In this document: piece by piece, positions 23,690 through 32,364 of the stretch
Position numbering within the stretch: position 1 is the stretch's first letter
Layout: each line of letters opens with the position of its first letter
Assembly: GCA_964509125.1 (NCBI GenBank)
Contig: CAZDVZ010000017.1
Span: 1-43,245 of the forward strand
Origin: SIG653 sp964509125
Lineage (GTDB): Bacteria > Bacillota > Clostridia > Oscillospirales > CAG-382
Length of the DNA: 43,245 nucleotides
Reading direction: 5' to 3'
Position numbers and translations under genes: made by a program
The notes under the pieces: generated by a model
What the model was told of the DNA's origin: nothing
Databases searched by the model: none
What the model saw: only the letters and a program-made list of their open reading frames with translations

Positions 23690-24595
23690 ATGAAAGATTT
23701 AGGCACATTGATCAGCGAATATGCATTGTTGCTCGACAGAGAAATGAAGAATATTTTAGATTGTTCTTCGGAAGATTGCAAAGAATACATTAAGCTTTGC
23801 GATGCAATAAGTTATTCCGTTAAAGCAGGTGGAAAAAGAATACGTCCTTTCCTTGTTCTTGAATTTTTCAAAGCCGCGTCGGGAAGCGAAGATGTATCAC
23901 CTGCACTTCCATATGCGGCAGCAGTTGAGTTTTTACACACATCCTCTCTTATCCATGATGACCTTCCGGCTATGGATAACGACGATATGCGTCGCGGAAA
24001 ACCATCCAACCACAAGGTTTTCGGAGAAGCCACAGCAATTCTTGCGGCAGACGCGCTTATGCTTCTTTCCGCAGAAGTTATCGCTTCTAACCCCAAATGC
24101 AGTTTTGAAAAAAATGCAAAAGGGGTTGTTGAGCTTATGAAACATTCGGGTATGCATGGAATGATAGGCGGTCAGCAGATCGACCTTTCGGGAGAAGACG
24201 CAGATCTTGACATCGAAACCATTAAAAAAATGCATCGTCTTAAAACAGGAGAACTTATTGCTTCTTCCTGTGCACTCGGATGTATTGCCGCAGGTGCTAC
24301 AGAAGAACAAGTTAAAGCTGCAAGAGAATATGGCATGGCTCTCGGACTCGCTTTCCAGATCGTGGATGACGTTATTGATGTTGAGGGCGTAAATTACAAA
24401 GCGGGAAAAACTTTAGGTAAGGATGCAAAATATAAAAAATCCACCTATGTTTCCGTATGCGGAATTGAACAAGCAAAAGCCGACGCAAAAACATTATCGG
24501 AAAAAGCCAAAAACAGCCTTTCGCTTTTTGTAGATAGCGTTGCAACCGACGAACTTGAAGAACTCTGTGATTTTCTTCTCTCAAGAAATAACTGA
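23690..24595 (+). CDS. ispA: Short-chain polyprenyl (farnesyl) diphosphate synthase
   Basis: A 301-residue all-helical prenyltransferase condensing DMAPP/GPP with IPP. The first aspartate-rich motif is in LIHDDLPAMDNDDMRRG and the second is DDVID; GKRIRP supplies the diphosphate-binding residues. The residues before the first motif (VEFLHTSSLIHDD) are those of FPP-type enzymes, so farnesyl diphosphate is the likely product. AAAGGATGG precedes the ATG. It stands ahead of dxs, the first enzyme of the MEP pathway supplying its substrates. Confidence 0.92.
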   Translation: MKDLGTLISEYALLLDREMKNILDCSSEDCKEYIKLCDAISYSVKAGGKRIRPFLVLEFFKAASGSEDVSPALPYAAAVEFLHTSSLIHDDLPAMDNDDMRRGKPSNHKVFGEATAILAADALMLLSAEVIASNPKCSFEKNAKGVVELMKHSGMHGMIGGQQIDLSGEDADLDIETIKKMHRLKTGELIASSCALGCIAAGATEEQVKAAREYGMALGLAFQIVDDVIDVEGVNYKAGKTLGKDAKYKKSTYVSVCGIEQAKADAKTLSEKAKNSLSLFVDSVATDELEELCDFLLSRNN

Positions 24596-24638
24596 TATTT
24601 AACATTTTAAAATTTTGTATAAATTCAAGGAGCATGTT

Positions 24639-26501
24639 TTGACTTTACTTCAAAATATTAAATCTCCGGATGACGTAAAAAAATTATCAAAAAAAGAAGC
24701 CGAAATTTTGGCATCCGAAATAAGAGAAGTTTTGCTTGACACCGTTTCGACCAATGGTGGGCACCTTGCGTCAAATTTGGGAGTTGTTGAACTTTCCATT
24801 GCGCTTCATAGGGTTTTTGACTCTCCAAATGACAAAATTGTTTGGGATGTGGGGCATCAGAGCTATGTACATAAATTGCTCACAGGGCGATTCGACCAAT
24901 TTTCAACACTTCGTCAATACGGCGGTCTTTCAGGTTTTACCAAAAGAGATGAAAGCATTCACGATCCTTTTGGATCGGGTCATAGCAGTACATCCCTTTC
25001 TGCCGCCGCGGGAATTGCACAGGCAAACAAGCTTAACGGTTCCAAAAATTTCACCATAGCAGTTGTTGGCGACGGGGCTTTTACGGGCGGAATGATATAC
25101 GAGGCAATGAATGACTGTTCCGACAAAGATCTCAACCTTATAGCCGTCCTCAACGACAACGAAATGAGCATTTCCAAAAATGTCGGCGGAATGAGCAACT
25201 ATATGTCAAAGTTTTTGACAAGTAAACGATATTTCCGCTTTAAAAGGGCGATTGAACGTGGTACAAACAAAATTCCGTTTATTGGAAAATATATCGCAAC
25301 ATTTTTTAGAAGATGTAAAAATCTCATAAAAAGAACCCTTAAAATGCAAACTCTTTTTGAAGACTTAGGGTGGAATTACATTGGAGTTGCTGACGGGAAT
25401 CATATTGAACTTTTAGAAGATGTTTTGAAAGAAGCCAAAAGAAGTAAACGCCCTACCATAGTTCATATACGAACAACAAAAGGAAAAGGATATACACTTG
25501 CAGAAGAAGATCCAAATGCATATCACGGAGTAGGATCGTTTGAATTGGAAGTAGGCGTTTCGGAGGGAAAGAAAAGCTTTTCTTCTGCGTTTGGCGAAAA
25601 TCTTTGTGCACTCGCAAAAGAAAACCATAAAATTTGTGCTGTCACCGCTGCCATGAGTTCGGGTACAGGACTTGATGAATTTTCAAGGCAATTTCAAGAC
25701 AGATTTTTTGATGTTGGCATTGCAGAAGAGCACGCACTCACTTTTTCTGCGGCTCTCGCCACAGAGGGTTTTATACCTTATTTCGCAGTTTACTCCACCT
25801 TTTCTCAAAGGTGCTATGACCAAATAATACATGACGCGGCGCTTCAAAAGCTGCACATCGTTTTATGTCTTGACAGGGCGGGGTTTTCTGCCACAGACGG
25901 AGCAACACATCATGGACTTTTTGATGTGAGTTTTTTGTGCAACGTACCAAATATCGCTCTTTATTCTCCTGAAAGCTTTATGGATTTAGAAAAATTCATG
26001 AAAGAATGTGAAAAAGAAGAAAGCGTTTGTGTTATACGTTATCCCAAAGGCGGTGAATGCGGTTTTCCCGCTGATGCGGCTAACATGGGAAATTTTAAAA
26101 TAAAAGAATACGGTAAAAAAGAAAAAAGCTCTCCCGACTGCGTTGTAATAACATACGGAAGAACATCAAAACACGCTGCCATTGCCGCCGAAAGGCTTAC
26201 AGACAAATTTATCAGGGTTATTTGCGTAACAAAGCTAAAACCCTTTTCCATAGAAGAGTTATCTTCATACATACAAGGTGCAAAGCTGATCTATATTCCT
26301 GAAGAAGGCATTAAATCAGGCGGTTTTGCTATGCAGATCACTTCTGAAATAAGAGAAAAGAATCTTTTTTCAGATACGAAAATTTTAATTAAAGCTATTG
26401 ATGATAAATTCATCCCCCACGGATCGCAAGAAAAGCTTTATGAGCTTTGCGGACTTGATGCCGTTTCCATTGAAAAAGATATTTTTACTGCTTTGGAATA
26501 A
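24639..26501 (+). CDS. dxs: 1-deoxy-D-xylulose-5-phosphate synthase
   Basis: A 620-residue thiamine-diphosphate enzyme that makes DXP from pyruvate and glyceraldehyde 3-phosphate, the first step of the MEP isoprenoid pathway. Visible motifs: GGHLASNLGVVE, GHQSYVHKLLTGR, the ThDP/Mg motif GDGAFTGG...N, HGVG, and the catalytic Glu in VGIAEEHALT. The start is taken as TTG 24639 because AAGGAG (24627-24632) lies 6 nt upstream; an in-frame TTG at 24615 has no ribosome site, and an ATG at 24634 is out of frame. Confidence 0.94.
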   Translation: MTLLQNIKSPDDVKKLSKKEAEILASEIREVLLDTVSTNGGHLASNLGVVELSIALHRVFDSPNDKIVWDVGHQSYVHKLLTGRFDQFSTLRQYGGLSGFTKRDESIHDPFGSGHSSTSLSAAAGIAQANKLNGSKNFTIAVVGDGAFTGGMIYEAMNDCSDKDLNLIAVLNDNEMSISKNVGGMSNYMSKFLTSKRYFRFKRAIERGTNKIPFIGKYIATFFRRCKNLIKRTLKMQTLFEDLGWNYIGVADGNHIELLEDVLKEAKRSKRPTIVHIRTTKGKGYTLAEEDPNAYHGVGSFELEVGVSEGKKSFSSAFGENLCALAKENHKICAVTAAMSSGTGLDEFSRQFQDRFFDVGIAEEHALTFSAALATEGFIPYFAVYSTFSQRCYDQIIHDAALQKLHIVLCLDRAGFSATDGATHHGLFDVSFLCNVPNIALYSPESFMDLEKFMKECEKEESVCVIRYPKGGECGFPADAANMGNFKIKEYGKKEKSSPDCVVITYGRTSKHAAIAAERLTDKFIRVICVTKLKPFSIEELSSYIQGAKLIYIPEEGIKSGGFAMQITSEIREKNLFSDTKILIKAIDDKFIPHGSQEKLYELCGLDAVSIEKDIFTALE

Positions 26502-26503
26502 TT

Positions 26504-27256
26504 ATGATAAGACTTGATTTTTTGTGTTTTTCAAAAGGCTTTGCTGAAAGCAGAACCAAAAGTAAAAATTTAATTTTGGAAGGAAGAGTTTCCGTTGAAG
26601 GAAAGGTTGTCACAAAACCTTCCGAGCTTGTTGACGAAGACTGTGATATTTCCGTATCCTTTCCGGAAAAAGACTATGTTTCAAGAGGTGCATACAAGCT
26701 ATTGCACGCTTTATCGACATTCAACATAAATGTTAATAACGCCATAGTCGCTGATATCGGCGCATCCACAGGAGGTTTCACTCAAGTTTTACTTGAAAAC
26801 GGAGCTTCGAAAATATATGCTGTGGATGTGGGAAAAGGTCAGCTCCATCCAAAAATCAAAAGCTCTCCCAAGGTTGTTTCGATGGAAGAAATCAATGCAA
26901 GAGAACTGGACCAAAACTCTTTTCCGCTTAAAATAGATGTGGCTGTTATGGACGTATCGTTTATCTCACAGACATTGATCTATCCTGCAATTTCAAAATT
27001 TTTAAAAAATGATGGTTTGTTTATTTCCCTTGTGAAGCCTCAATTTGAAGTAGGACGTGAAAACATTGGAAAAGGCGGGATAGTAAAAAACGAAAAACTT
27101 TACGTCAGCGTGAAAGAAAAAATTGAAGCGGAAGCACTAAAGCACGGACTCATACTTTACGGGTACATCCCCTCCCCCATTGTTGGCGGAGACGGAAACA
27201 AGGAATTTTTAGCTTACTTTGTGCACAAGGAGGCAAAATTTGAATCATCCAATTAA
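26504..27256 (+). CDS. tlyA: TlyA-family rRNA 2'-O-methyltransferase
   Basis: A 250-residue protein with an N-terminal S4 RNA-binding domain (MIRLDFLCFSKGFAESRTK, about 1-60) and an FtsJ-like SAM domain (ADIGASTGGFT motif I, MDVSFIS, LVKPQFEVGR). TlyA in mycobacteria 2'-O-methylates cytidines in 16S and 23S rRNA; the Clostridia version may have a different target. Start ATG is 2 nt after dxs. Its 3' end overlaps nadK by 17 nt. The dxs-tlyA-nadK-argR-recN order is conserved in Firmicutes. Confidence 0.9.
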   Translation: MIRLDFLCFSKGFAESRTKSKNLILEGRVSVEGKVVTKPSELVDEDCDISVSFPEKDYVSRGAYKLLHALSTFNINVNNAIVADIGASTGGFTQVLLENGASKIYAVDVGKGQLHPKIKSSPKVVSMEEINARELDQNSFPLKIDVAVMDVSFISQTLIYPAISKFLKNDGLFISLVKPQFEVGRENIGKGGIVKNEKLYVSVKEKIEAEALKHGLILYGYIPSPIVGGDGNKEFLAYFVHKEAKFESSN

Positions 27257-28085
27257 AACAGTGGGACTTTTTCCAAACAGAAGCAAGCCTGCATCAATAG
27301 AAAAAGCCTCGGAAGTAGGAAAATTGCTTTCGCAAAAAGGAATAACTGTAAAAGCTCCGGAATGGCTTAGAAGTTGTGAAAAAATATCTTACGATATTTA
27401 CAGCGGAACAGACGCTATTATAGTTTTTGGAGGAGATGGCACGATACTCAACGCCGCAAGAAAAGCAAGTCTGTCCGACATTCCTATTTTAAGCATAAAC
27501 ACAGGAAATATAGGCTATTTAACAGAACTCGAAAAAGACGAAAATTTTGATATAGATTCTTTTATTGCAGGAAATTTTGCAATTGAGCGCAGAATGATGT
27601 TAGACTGTGAAATATTACGGAAAGGAAACATCGTCTTTAAAGACACCGCACTTAACGAATTTGTTGTCTCTAAAGGAAGCCTTTCAAGGATGCTTCAATT
27701 CAGGCTTTTCTGTGGTCCGAAAGATTATATGGAATACAGGGCGGATGCTATGATAGTATCAACCCCCACAGGTTCCACGGCTTACTCCATGTCGGCGGGC
27801 GGTGCAATAATAGACCCGTCATTGGAATGCATACAAGTTACACCGATTTGCCCCTATTCTCTTTCGGGCGCAAAGCATATGGTTTTTTCTCCCGGATCTG
27901 TTATCAAAATAAATGTAACGGAAACAAACAACAGCGAGGCTTGGCTCACCGGAGACGGTAATTCATCTTACCACTTGGAAAGCGGCGATGATATTATTTT
28001 AAAACGATCCGAAAGAGAAGTTTCACTTATTAAACTCAACACCAAAACATTTTGCGATGTTCTGGTATCAAAACTTAAAAATTAA
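27240..28085 (+). CDS. nadK: NAD kinase
   Basis: A 281-residue kinase making NADP from NAD. The hallmark FGGDGTILNAAR is present, as are NTGNIGYLTE, PTGSTAYSMSAGG and a C-terminal all-beta domain. The start is a TTG at 27240-27242 with a full AAGGAGG (27227-27233) 6 nt upstream, inside the end of tlyA, so the two are translationally coupled. Confidence 0.94.
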   Translation: MNHPIKTVGLFPNRSKPASIEKASEVGKLLSQKGITVKAPEWLRSCEKISYDIYSGTDAIIVFGGDGTILNAARKASLSDIPILSINTGNIGYLTELEKDENFDIDSFIAGNFAIERRMMLDCEILRKGNIVFKDTALNEFVVSKGSLSRMLQFRLFCGPKDYMEYRADAMIVSTPTGSTAYSMSAGGAIIDPSLECIQVTPICPYSLSGAKHMVFSPGSVIKINVTETNNSEAWLTGDGNSSYHLESGDDIILKRSEREVSLIKLNTKTFCDVLVSKLKN

Positions 28086-28122
28086 AGTCACATTTATGTA
28101 GGTTATAAAAGGACGTGGATAC

Positions 28123-28587
28123 ATGAAGAAAAAGAACAAAGCGGAAAGACAAAAGCTTATTAAAGATATAATTAAAAAGAATTCGGTTAAAACGCAGGAC
28201 AGACTTCTTGAACTTCTTTGCGAAGCAGGGATAAACGCCACGCAAGCAACACTTTCGCGAGATATTAAGGAACTTCAGATCGTTAAGATATCAGATCAAC
28301 AAGGCGGTACGAAATATGCATGTTCTACAACTCTTGAAGGCGATGCCGCATCTTCAAGGTTTAAAAATGTTTTAAAAGAAGCGGTACGGGTCATTACTCC
28401 CGCGGAAAACATTGTAGTTATCAAAAGCTATGCAGGAATGGGAAGCGCCGTGGGTGCTTGCATAGATATGCTTCATAACGAACAGATCGTCGGGTCACTT
28501 GCGGGAGATGATACAGTGTTCATTGTTTTGAAAACAAAACAAGAAGCAGAAAAATTTTCGGAAAATCTTAAAAACATTTTAGAGTAA
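28123..28587 (+). CDS. argR: Arginine repressor ArgR/AhrC
   Basis: A 154-residue regulator with an N-terminal winged helix (about 1-75, ATLSRDIKELQIVKI recognition region) and a C-terminal hexamerisation and arginine-binding domain (about 85-154, with GSAVGACIDML and GSLAGDDTVFIVLK). With arginine bound it represses biosynthesis and may activate catabolism. A matching ARG-box-like operator lies over the argC promoter 3 kb downstream. Position between nadK and recN is conserved. AAAGGACG precedes the ATG. Confidence 0.94.
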   Translation: MKKKNKAERQKLIKDIIKKNSVKTQDRLLELLCEAGINATQATLSRDIKELQIVKISDQQGGTKYACSTTLEGDAASSRFKNVLKEAVRVITPAENIVVIKSYAGMGSAVGACIDMLHNEQIVGSLAGDDTVFIVLKTKQEAEKFSENLKNILE

Positions 28588-28607
28588 AGATTATCGGAGG
28601 GATTGTT

Positions 28608-30269
28608 TTGCTTTTTTCACTTCATATTGAAAACCTTGCCATTATAAAAAATACTACAATTGAATTTGAACAAGGCTTCAATGTGCTTACGGGCGAAACG
28701 GGGGCAGGCAAAAGCCTTGTGATGAAGGCTTTGAAAATGCTCATAGGCTCTAAAGTTTCCAAAGATGATATCAGATACGGCGAAGATTATGCAATATCAC
28801 AAGGATGCTTTACGGTTAATGACCCCAAAGCGGAAAAAGCGCTTGCAGAACTTGATGTGTTTCCTGACGAAGAAGGATTGATTTTTATTGAGAGAAAAAT
28901 CACATCAGACGGCAAAAGCGGTTGTAAAATAAATGAACGTCCCGTCCCGCTTGCAAAGCTTAAAAGCGTTTCACAGATATTTTTAGACATTCACGGTCAA
29001 AACGACACAAAGATATTGGATGAAAAAAGCAGGATAAGTATTTTAGACGGCTTTGGAAAAATATCATTGGAAAAATATTCAACATCATATAAAGAATATG
29101 TAGAAGCTAAAAATTCTTTAGAAAAAGCTTTGTCTAACGAAGAAAACAAAGATCTAAGGTTGGACATGATAAAATATCAACTTTCCGAATTGACACGCCA
29201 TTCATTTAAAGAAGGTGAAGAAGAAAAACTTTTGGAAAGAAGTAAAATACTAAAAAACAGCGAAAAGATCAACCATGCTGTAGTAACTGCAGTTGAAACT
29301 CTTAAAAGCGGTAACAAAAACGCCTTTGATATGGTTTATGACGCAATTTCGGCTCTTAAAAGCGTTAGTGGGATTATTGAAGAAGCAGACGATATTATCG
29401 AACGTCTTGAAAGTGTAAAATGTGAAATCGATGATATTGCAGAAACCGTCGAATCGTACGGTGAAGATGCCTCGCAAAGTGAATATGAGCTTGACAGATG
29501 CGAAAGCAGAATACACGCAATATCCTCCTTAAAAAGAAAATATTCGGTAGACTTTGAAGGACTTTTAGAGCTTATTGACACTCTTAAAGAAGAACAAGAG
29601 GTTTTAAAAGACTCGGAGAATAATATAAAAAAATTAAAATTAAAATGTAAAGATTTAAAAAAAGAAGCAGAAGAACAAGGAAGTGCTGTTTCAAAATTAA
29701 GAATAAAAGCATCGTTAGACTTGGAAAGTGCTGTAAAAAAGCATCTTGAAGGTTTAGGAATGCCCGCTTTCAGATTTAAAATCGAAATTTCGCCCAAAGA
29801 ACTCTCCACGGATGGGTGCGACGATGTTAAATTTTTAATATCTACAAATGCAGGAGAAGAATTTAAAGCTCTTGAAAAAACCGCATCGGGCGGCGAACTT
29901 TCAAGATTTATGCTTGCATTAAAAAGCGCTTTTTCAGAAGAAGATGGTGTTTTCACAATGGTGTTTGATGAAATCGACACGGGTATTTCCGGAAAAACGA
30001 GCGAAAAACTCGGTATAAAATTAAAATCTTTATCAAAGAATAATAAGCAAGTAATTTGTGTAACACACTCTGCACAAGTTGCTGCCATTGCAAACAAACA
30101 TTTTCTTATAGCCAAAGAAGAAAAAGACGGAAGAACAACATCAAAAGCAACTCCCCTTTCCAACGAAGAAAGAGTGGAAGAAATTTCAAGAATAATGGGT
30201 GGAATACAAATTACTCAAACCGTATATTCAGCCGCAAAAGAAATGCTTGACAACGGGAGAAATTCATAA
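28608..30269 (+). CDS. recN: DNA repair protein RecN
   Basis: A 553-residue SMC-like ATPase acting early in double-strand-break repair. Walker A is GETGAGKS, the signature motif is SGGELSRFMLALK, Walker B is MVFDEIDTGISG; the middle (about 150-365) is coiled coil. Start is TTG 28608-28610 with CGGAGG (28595-28600) 7 nt upstream; no ATG lies nearby. In many Bacilli and Clostridia spoIVB and spo0A follow recN; here they do not. Confidence 0.95.
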   Translation: MLFSLHIENLAIIKNTTIEFEQGFNVLTGETGAGKSLVMKALKMLIGSKVSKDDIRYGEDYAISQGCFTVNDPKAEKALAELDVFPDEEGLIFIERKITSDGKSGCKINERPVPLAKLKSVSQIFLDIHGQNDTKILDEKSRISILDGFGKISLEKYSTSYKEYVEAKNSLEKALSNEENKDLRLDMIKYQLSELTRHSFKEGEEEKLLERSKILKNSEKINHAVVTAVETLKSGNKNAFDMVYDAISALKSVSGIIEEADDIIERLESVKCEIDDIAETVESYGEDASQSEYELDRCESRIHAISSLKRKYSVDFEGLLELIDTLKEEQEVLKDSENNIKKLKLKCKDLKKEAEEQGSAVSKLRIKASLDLESAVKKHLEGLGMPAFRFKIEISPKELSTDGCDDVKFLISTNAGEEFKALEKTASGGELSRFMLALKSAFSEEDGVFTMVFDEIDTGISGKTSEKLGIKLKSLSKNNKQVICVTHSAQVAAIANKHFLIAKEEKDGRTTSKATPLSNEERVEEISRIMGGIQITQTVYSAAKEMLDNGRNS

Positions 30270-30272
30270 CAG

Positions 30273-30767
30273 ATGAAAAAATTTAAAAATTTTTCAACTA
30301 CAAGGAAAATATGCTTTATTGTTTTTTCTTTGCTTACACTTTTTATTTTGTGGTTTGTTTTTTCACATTCCGCCAAAACAGCAGAAATGTCTTCAAAGGA
30401 CAGCGCGTCCATAAGTCAAACCGTTGCAGATATTGTTAACTTAATTTTCAACACTTCATTAACATCGGATAATACTGTGGGTTTTGTTCGAATATGCGCA
30501 CATATTGCAGAATTTGCTGCACTTTCATTTTGCTTTTCTGCATCGTTTGAATGCGTTGTATCAAAGGAAAAAGCCTCGTTTCCCATCTCCGTTTCATTCG
30601 CTGCCACCATTGCGACGATAGATGAAATTATTCAAATATTCTTCGATGGAAGAGCTTTTCAATTTTCCGACATTTTATGTGACACATTGGGCGGCACAAT
30701 TGGAGTTTTATTTTTTTCATTGTGCTTAAAATTAGTTTTAAAAATTCGAAAACGGAAAAAACTGTGA
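30273..30767 (+). CDS. VanZ-like family membrane protein
   Basis: A 164-residue protein with about four membrane segments and VanZ-like motifs: FSHSAKTAEMSSKDS after the first segment, RICAHIAEFAALSF, and IDEIIQIFFDGRAFQFSDILCDTLGG. VanZ itself gives low-level teicoplanin resistance; chromosomal VanZ-like proteins are mostly of unknown role at the cell envelope. It starts 3 nt after recN with GGGAGA upstream, and its stop overlaps the next gene. Confidence 0.85.
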   Translation: MKKFKNFSTTRKICFIVFSLLTLFILWFVFSHSAKTAEMSSKDSASISQTVADIVNLIFNTSLTSDNTVGFVRICAHIAEFAALSFCFSASFECVVSKEKASFPISVSFAATIATIDEIIQIFFDGRAFQFSDILCDTLGGTIGVLFFSLCLKLVLKIRKRKKL

Positions 30768-31327
30768 TAATACTGAATATTTATGTAATACTTAAAACAA
30801 GGAAATATATTTTTGAATCGAATTTTCACTCATTACCAAAAAAAGAATATGTAATAGTTCCGGGTGCGGGACTTACAAAAAACAAAAAACCGTCAAGAGT
30901 GCTTTCAGACCGTCTTGACGGCGCTGTTATGCTATTCAACTCCGGACTGGCGGAAATGATTGTTATAAGCGGAGATCACAAAGGAGAGGAATATAGCGAA
31001 ACAGAAGCAATGAAAACTTATTTGGAAGAAAAAGGCATTCCATCCTGCAAAATTTTAAGAGACGACAAAGGCTTCTCCACATTTGAAACAGTTTTTGGGA
31101 GCAGAAAGAAGTTCAACATTAAAAGCGCATATTTTGCTTCTCAAGCATTCCACCTTCCCCGCCTTGTTTATATTGGCAGAAAGCTCGGTATTGATGCGTG
31201 CGGTTTTAAATGCAATTTTCACAAATATTCAATGATAAAACATTTAAAATGGCGCTTAAGAGAAATTCCATCGAGAGTCAAAGATGTGTTTTTGTCAACA
31301 TATTGTATTATATGCAAAAAAATATAA
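30764..31327 (+). CDS. SanA/ElyC/YdcF-like (DUF218) protein
   Basis: A 187-residue protein of the DUF218 fold: VIVPGAGLTKNKKPSRVLSDRL, VISGDHKGEEYSETEAM and DDKGFSTFETV, the motifs of the SanA branch, which is implicated in envelope integrity in E. coli. The start is taken as GTG 30764, overlapping the VanZ-like stop as GTGA. Relatives usually carry an N-terminal membrane anchor; only about ten moderately hydrophobic residues (IILNIYVIL) precede the domain here, so it may be a shortened or cytoplasmic form. The start is uncertain. Confidence 0.8.
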   Translation: MIILNIYVILKTRKYIFESNFHSLPKKEYVIVPGAGLTKNKKPSRVLSDRLDGAVMLFNSGLAEMIVISGDHKGEEYSETEAMKTYLEEKGIPSCKILRDDKGFSTFETVFGSRKKFNIKSAYFASQAFHLPRLVYIGRKLGIDACGFKCNFHKYSMIKHLKWRLREIPSRVKDVFLSTYCIICKKI

Positions 31328-31349
31328 AAGTTTTGTGTAAAAATACATA

Positions 31350-31378
31350 TTGACTTTGCGGATGTTAAGTTGTATAAT
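31350..31378 (+). promoter_or_regulatory. Promoter of the arginine operon
   Basis: TTGACT (31350-31355), a 17-nt spacer and a perfect TATAAT (31373-31378), 44 nt upstream of the argC start. Confidence 0.85.
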
Positions 31379-31386
31379 TATTCAGT
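31369..31386 (+). promoter_or_regulatory. ARG-box-like operator over the -10 box
   Basis: The 18-mer from 31369 matches the ArgR consensus TNTGNATWWWWATNCANA at 12 of 14 informative positions (only the two outermost T/A positions fail), and its core TGTATAATTATTCA is a near-perfect dyad. It covers the whole -10 box, so bound ArgR should block RNA polymerase. Confidence 0.65.
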
Positions 31387-31421
31387 AATTTTAAAAAGAT
31401 AAACATTGGAGTTTTGAAAAA

Positions 31422-32354
31422 ATGATTAAAGTATTTATCGACGGTAAAGAAGGAACAACAGGACTAAGGATATTTGACAGACTTTCGTCGAGAGATGATG
31501 TTTCTCTTTTGACTCTTCCCGAAGAGCTCAGAAAAGATACAAACGCAAGAAGAGAAGCAATTAACTCTTCCGACATTGTTTTCCTTTGTCTTCCGGACGC
31601 CGCCGCTATAGAAGCAGTTGGACTTATTGAAAATGAAAACGTAAGAATTATAGATGCCTCAACAGCGCACAGAACAAGCGAAGGGTGGGCATACGGTTTG
31701 CCTGAACTTTCTCCTGAACATAAAAACGCCGTTAAAGTTGGAAAAAGAGTTGCCGTGCCGGGCTGTCACGCAAGCGGATTTGTAGCTTTGGTATATCCAC
31801 TTGTTAAAAACAACATTCTTCCCAAAGATGCTCTCGTCTGTTGCCACTCCCTTACAGGATACAGCGGAGGCGGGAAAAAGATGATAAAAGAATACGAAGA
31901 CAGAGACAGAAGCTTTCTTCTTTCAACCCCGCGGCAATATGGACTTACCCAATCTCACAAGCATCTTAAAGAAATGAAACATATTACAATGCTTGAAAAT
32001 GCCCCCATGTTCTCCCCCATTGTCGATGATTTTTACAGCGGTATGGAGATGACAGTTCAACTTTTTGCATCGCAGCTTAATAAAGGTTTTACCGTTTGCG
32101 ACATAAAAAAAGTATACGAGGAGCTCTATACAACACCTGCACTTAAATATATATCTTCTGACGAAACTACATTCCTTGCGGCGGGCACACTTTCCGGGAA
32201 GGACAACATGAAGGTGTCCGTTTACGGAAATGACGAACGCATTCTTCTCACCGCAGTTTATGACAATTTGGGAAAAGGCGCCTCCGGAGCTGCACTTGAA
32301 TGTATGAATATTATGACAGGCGCAGATGAATATAAAGGACTTTACTTTAACTAA
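31422..32354 (+). CDS. argC: N-acetyl-gamma-glutamyl-phosphate reductase (short type)
   Basis: A 310-residue NADPH-dependent enzyme reducing N-acetylglutamyl phosphate to its semialdehyde, third step of ornithine synthesis. Nucleotide-binding GKEGTTGLRI opens the protein, catalytic Cys lies in VPGCHASGF, and the catalytic His segment follows in SHKHLKEM. Its size and opening put it in the shorter of the two ArgC classes. ATG with GGAG upstream; first gene of the ArgR-controlled operon. Confidence 0.94.
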   Translation: MIKVFIDGKEGTTGLRIFDRLSSRDDVSLLTLPEELRKDTNARREAINSSDIVFLCLPDAAAIEAVGLIENENVRIIDASTAHRTSEGWAYGLPELSPEHKNAVKVGKRVAVPGCHASGFVALVYPLVKNNILPKDALVCCHSLTGYSGGGKKMIKEYEDRDRSFLLSTPRQYGLTQSHKHLKEMKHITMLENAPMFSPIVDDFYSGMEMTVQLFASQLNKGFTVCDIKKVYEELYTTPALKYISSDETTFLAAGTLSGKDNMKVSVYGNDERILLTAVYDNLGKGASGAALECMNIMTGADEYKGLYFN

Positions 32355-32364
32355 GGAGCAACAA

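Noticed and set aside
29336..30163. 275-codon minus-strand frame inside recN
   Set aside because: It is the reverse shadow of a clear RecN with intact motifs; its Ser/Phe-rich content mirrors the sense codons.
31339..31352. Second ARG box at TGTAAAAATACA upstream of the -35
   Set aside because: The half-sites are two bases too close and several fixed positions fail; only the box over the -10 is supported.
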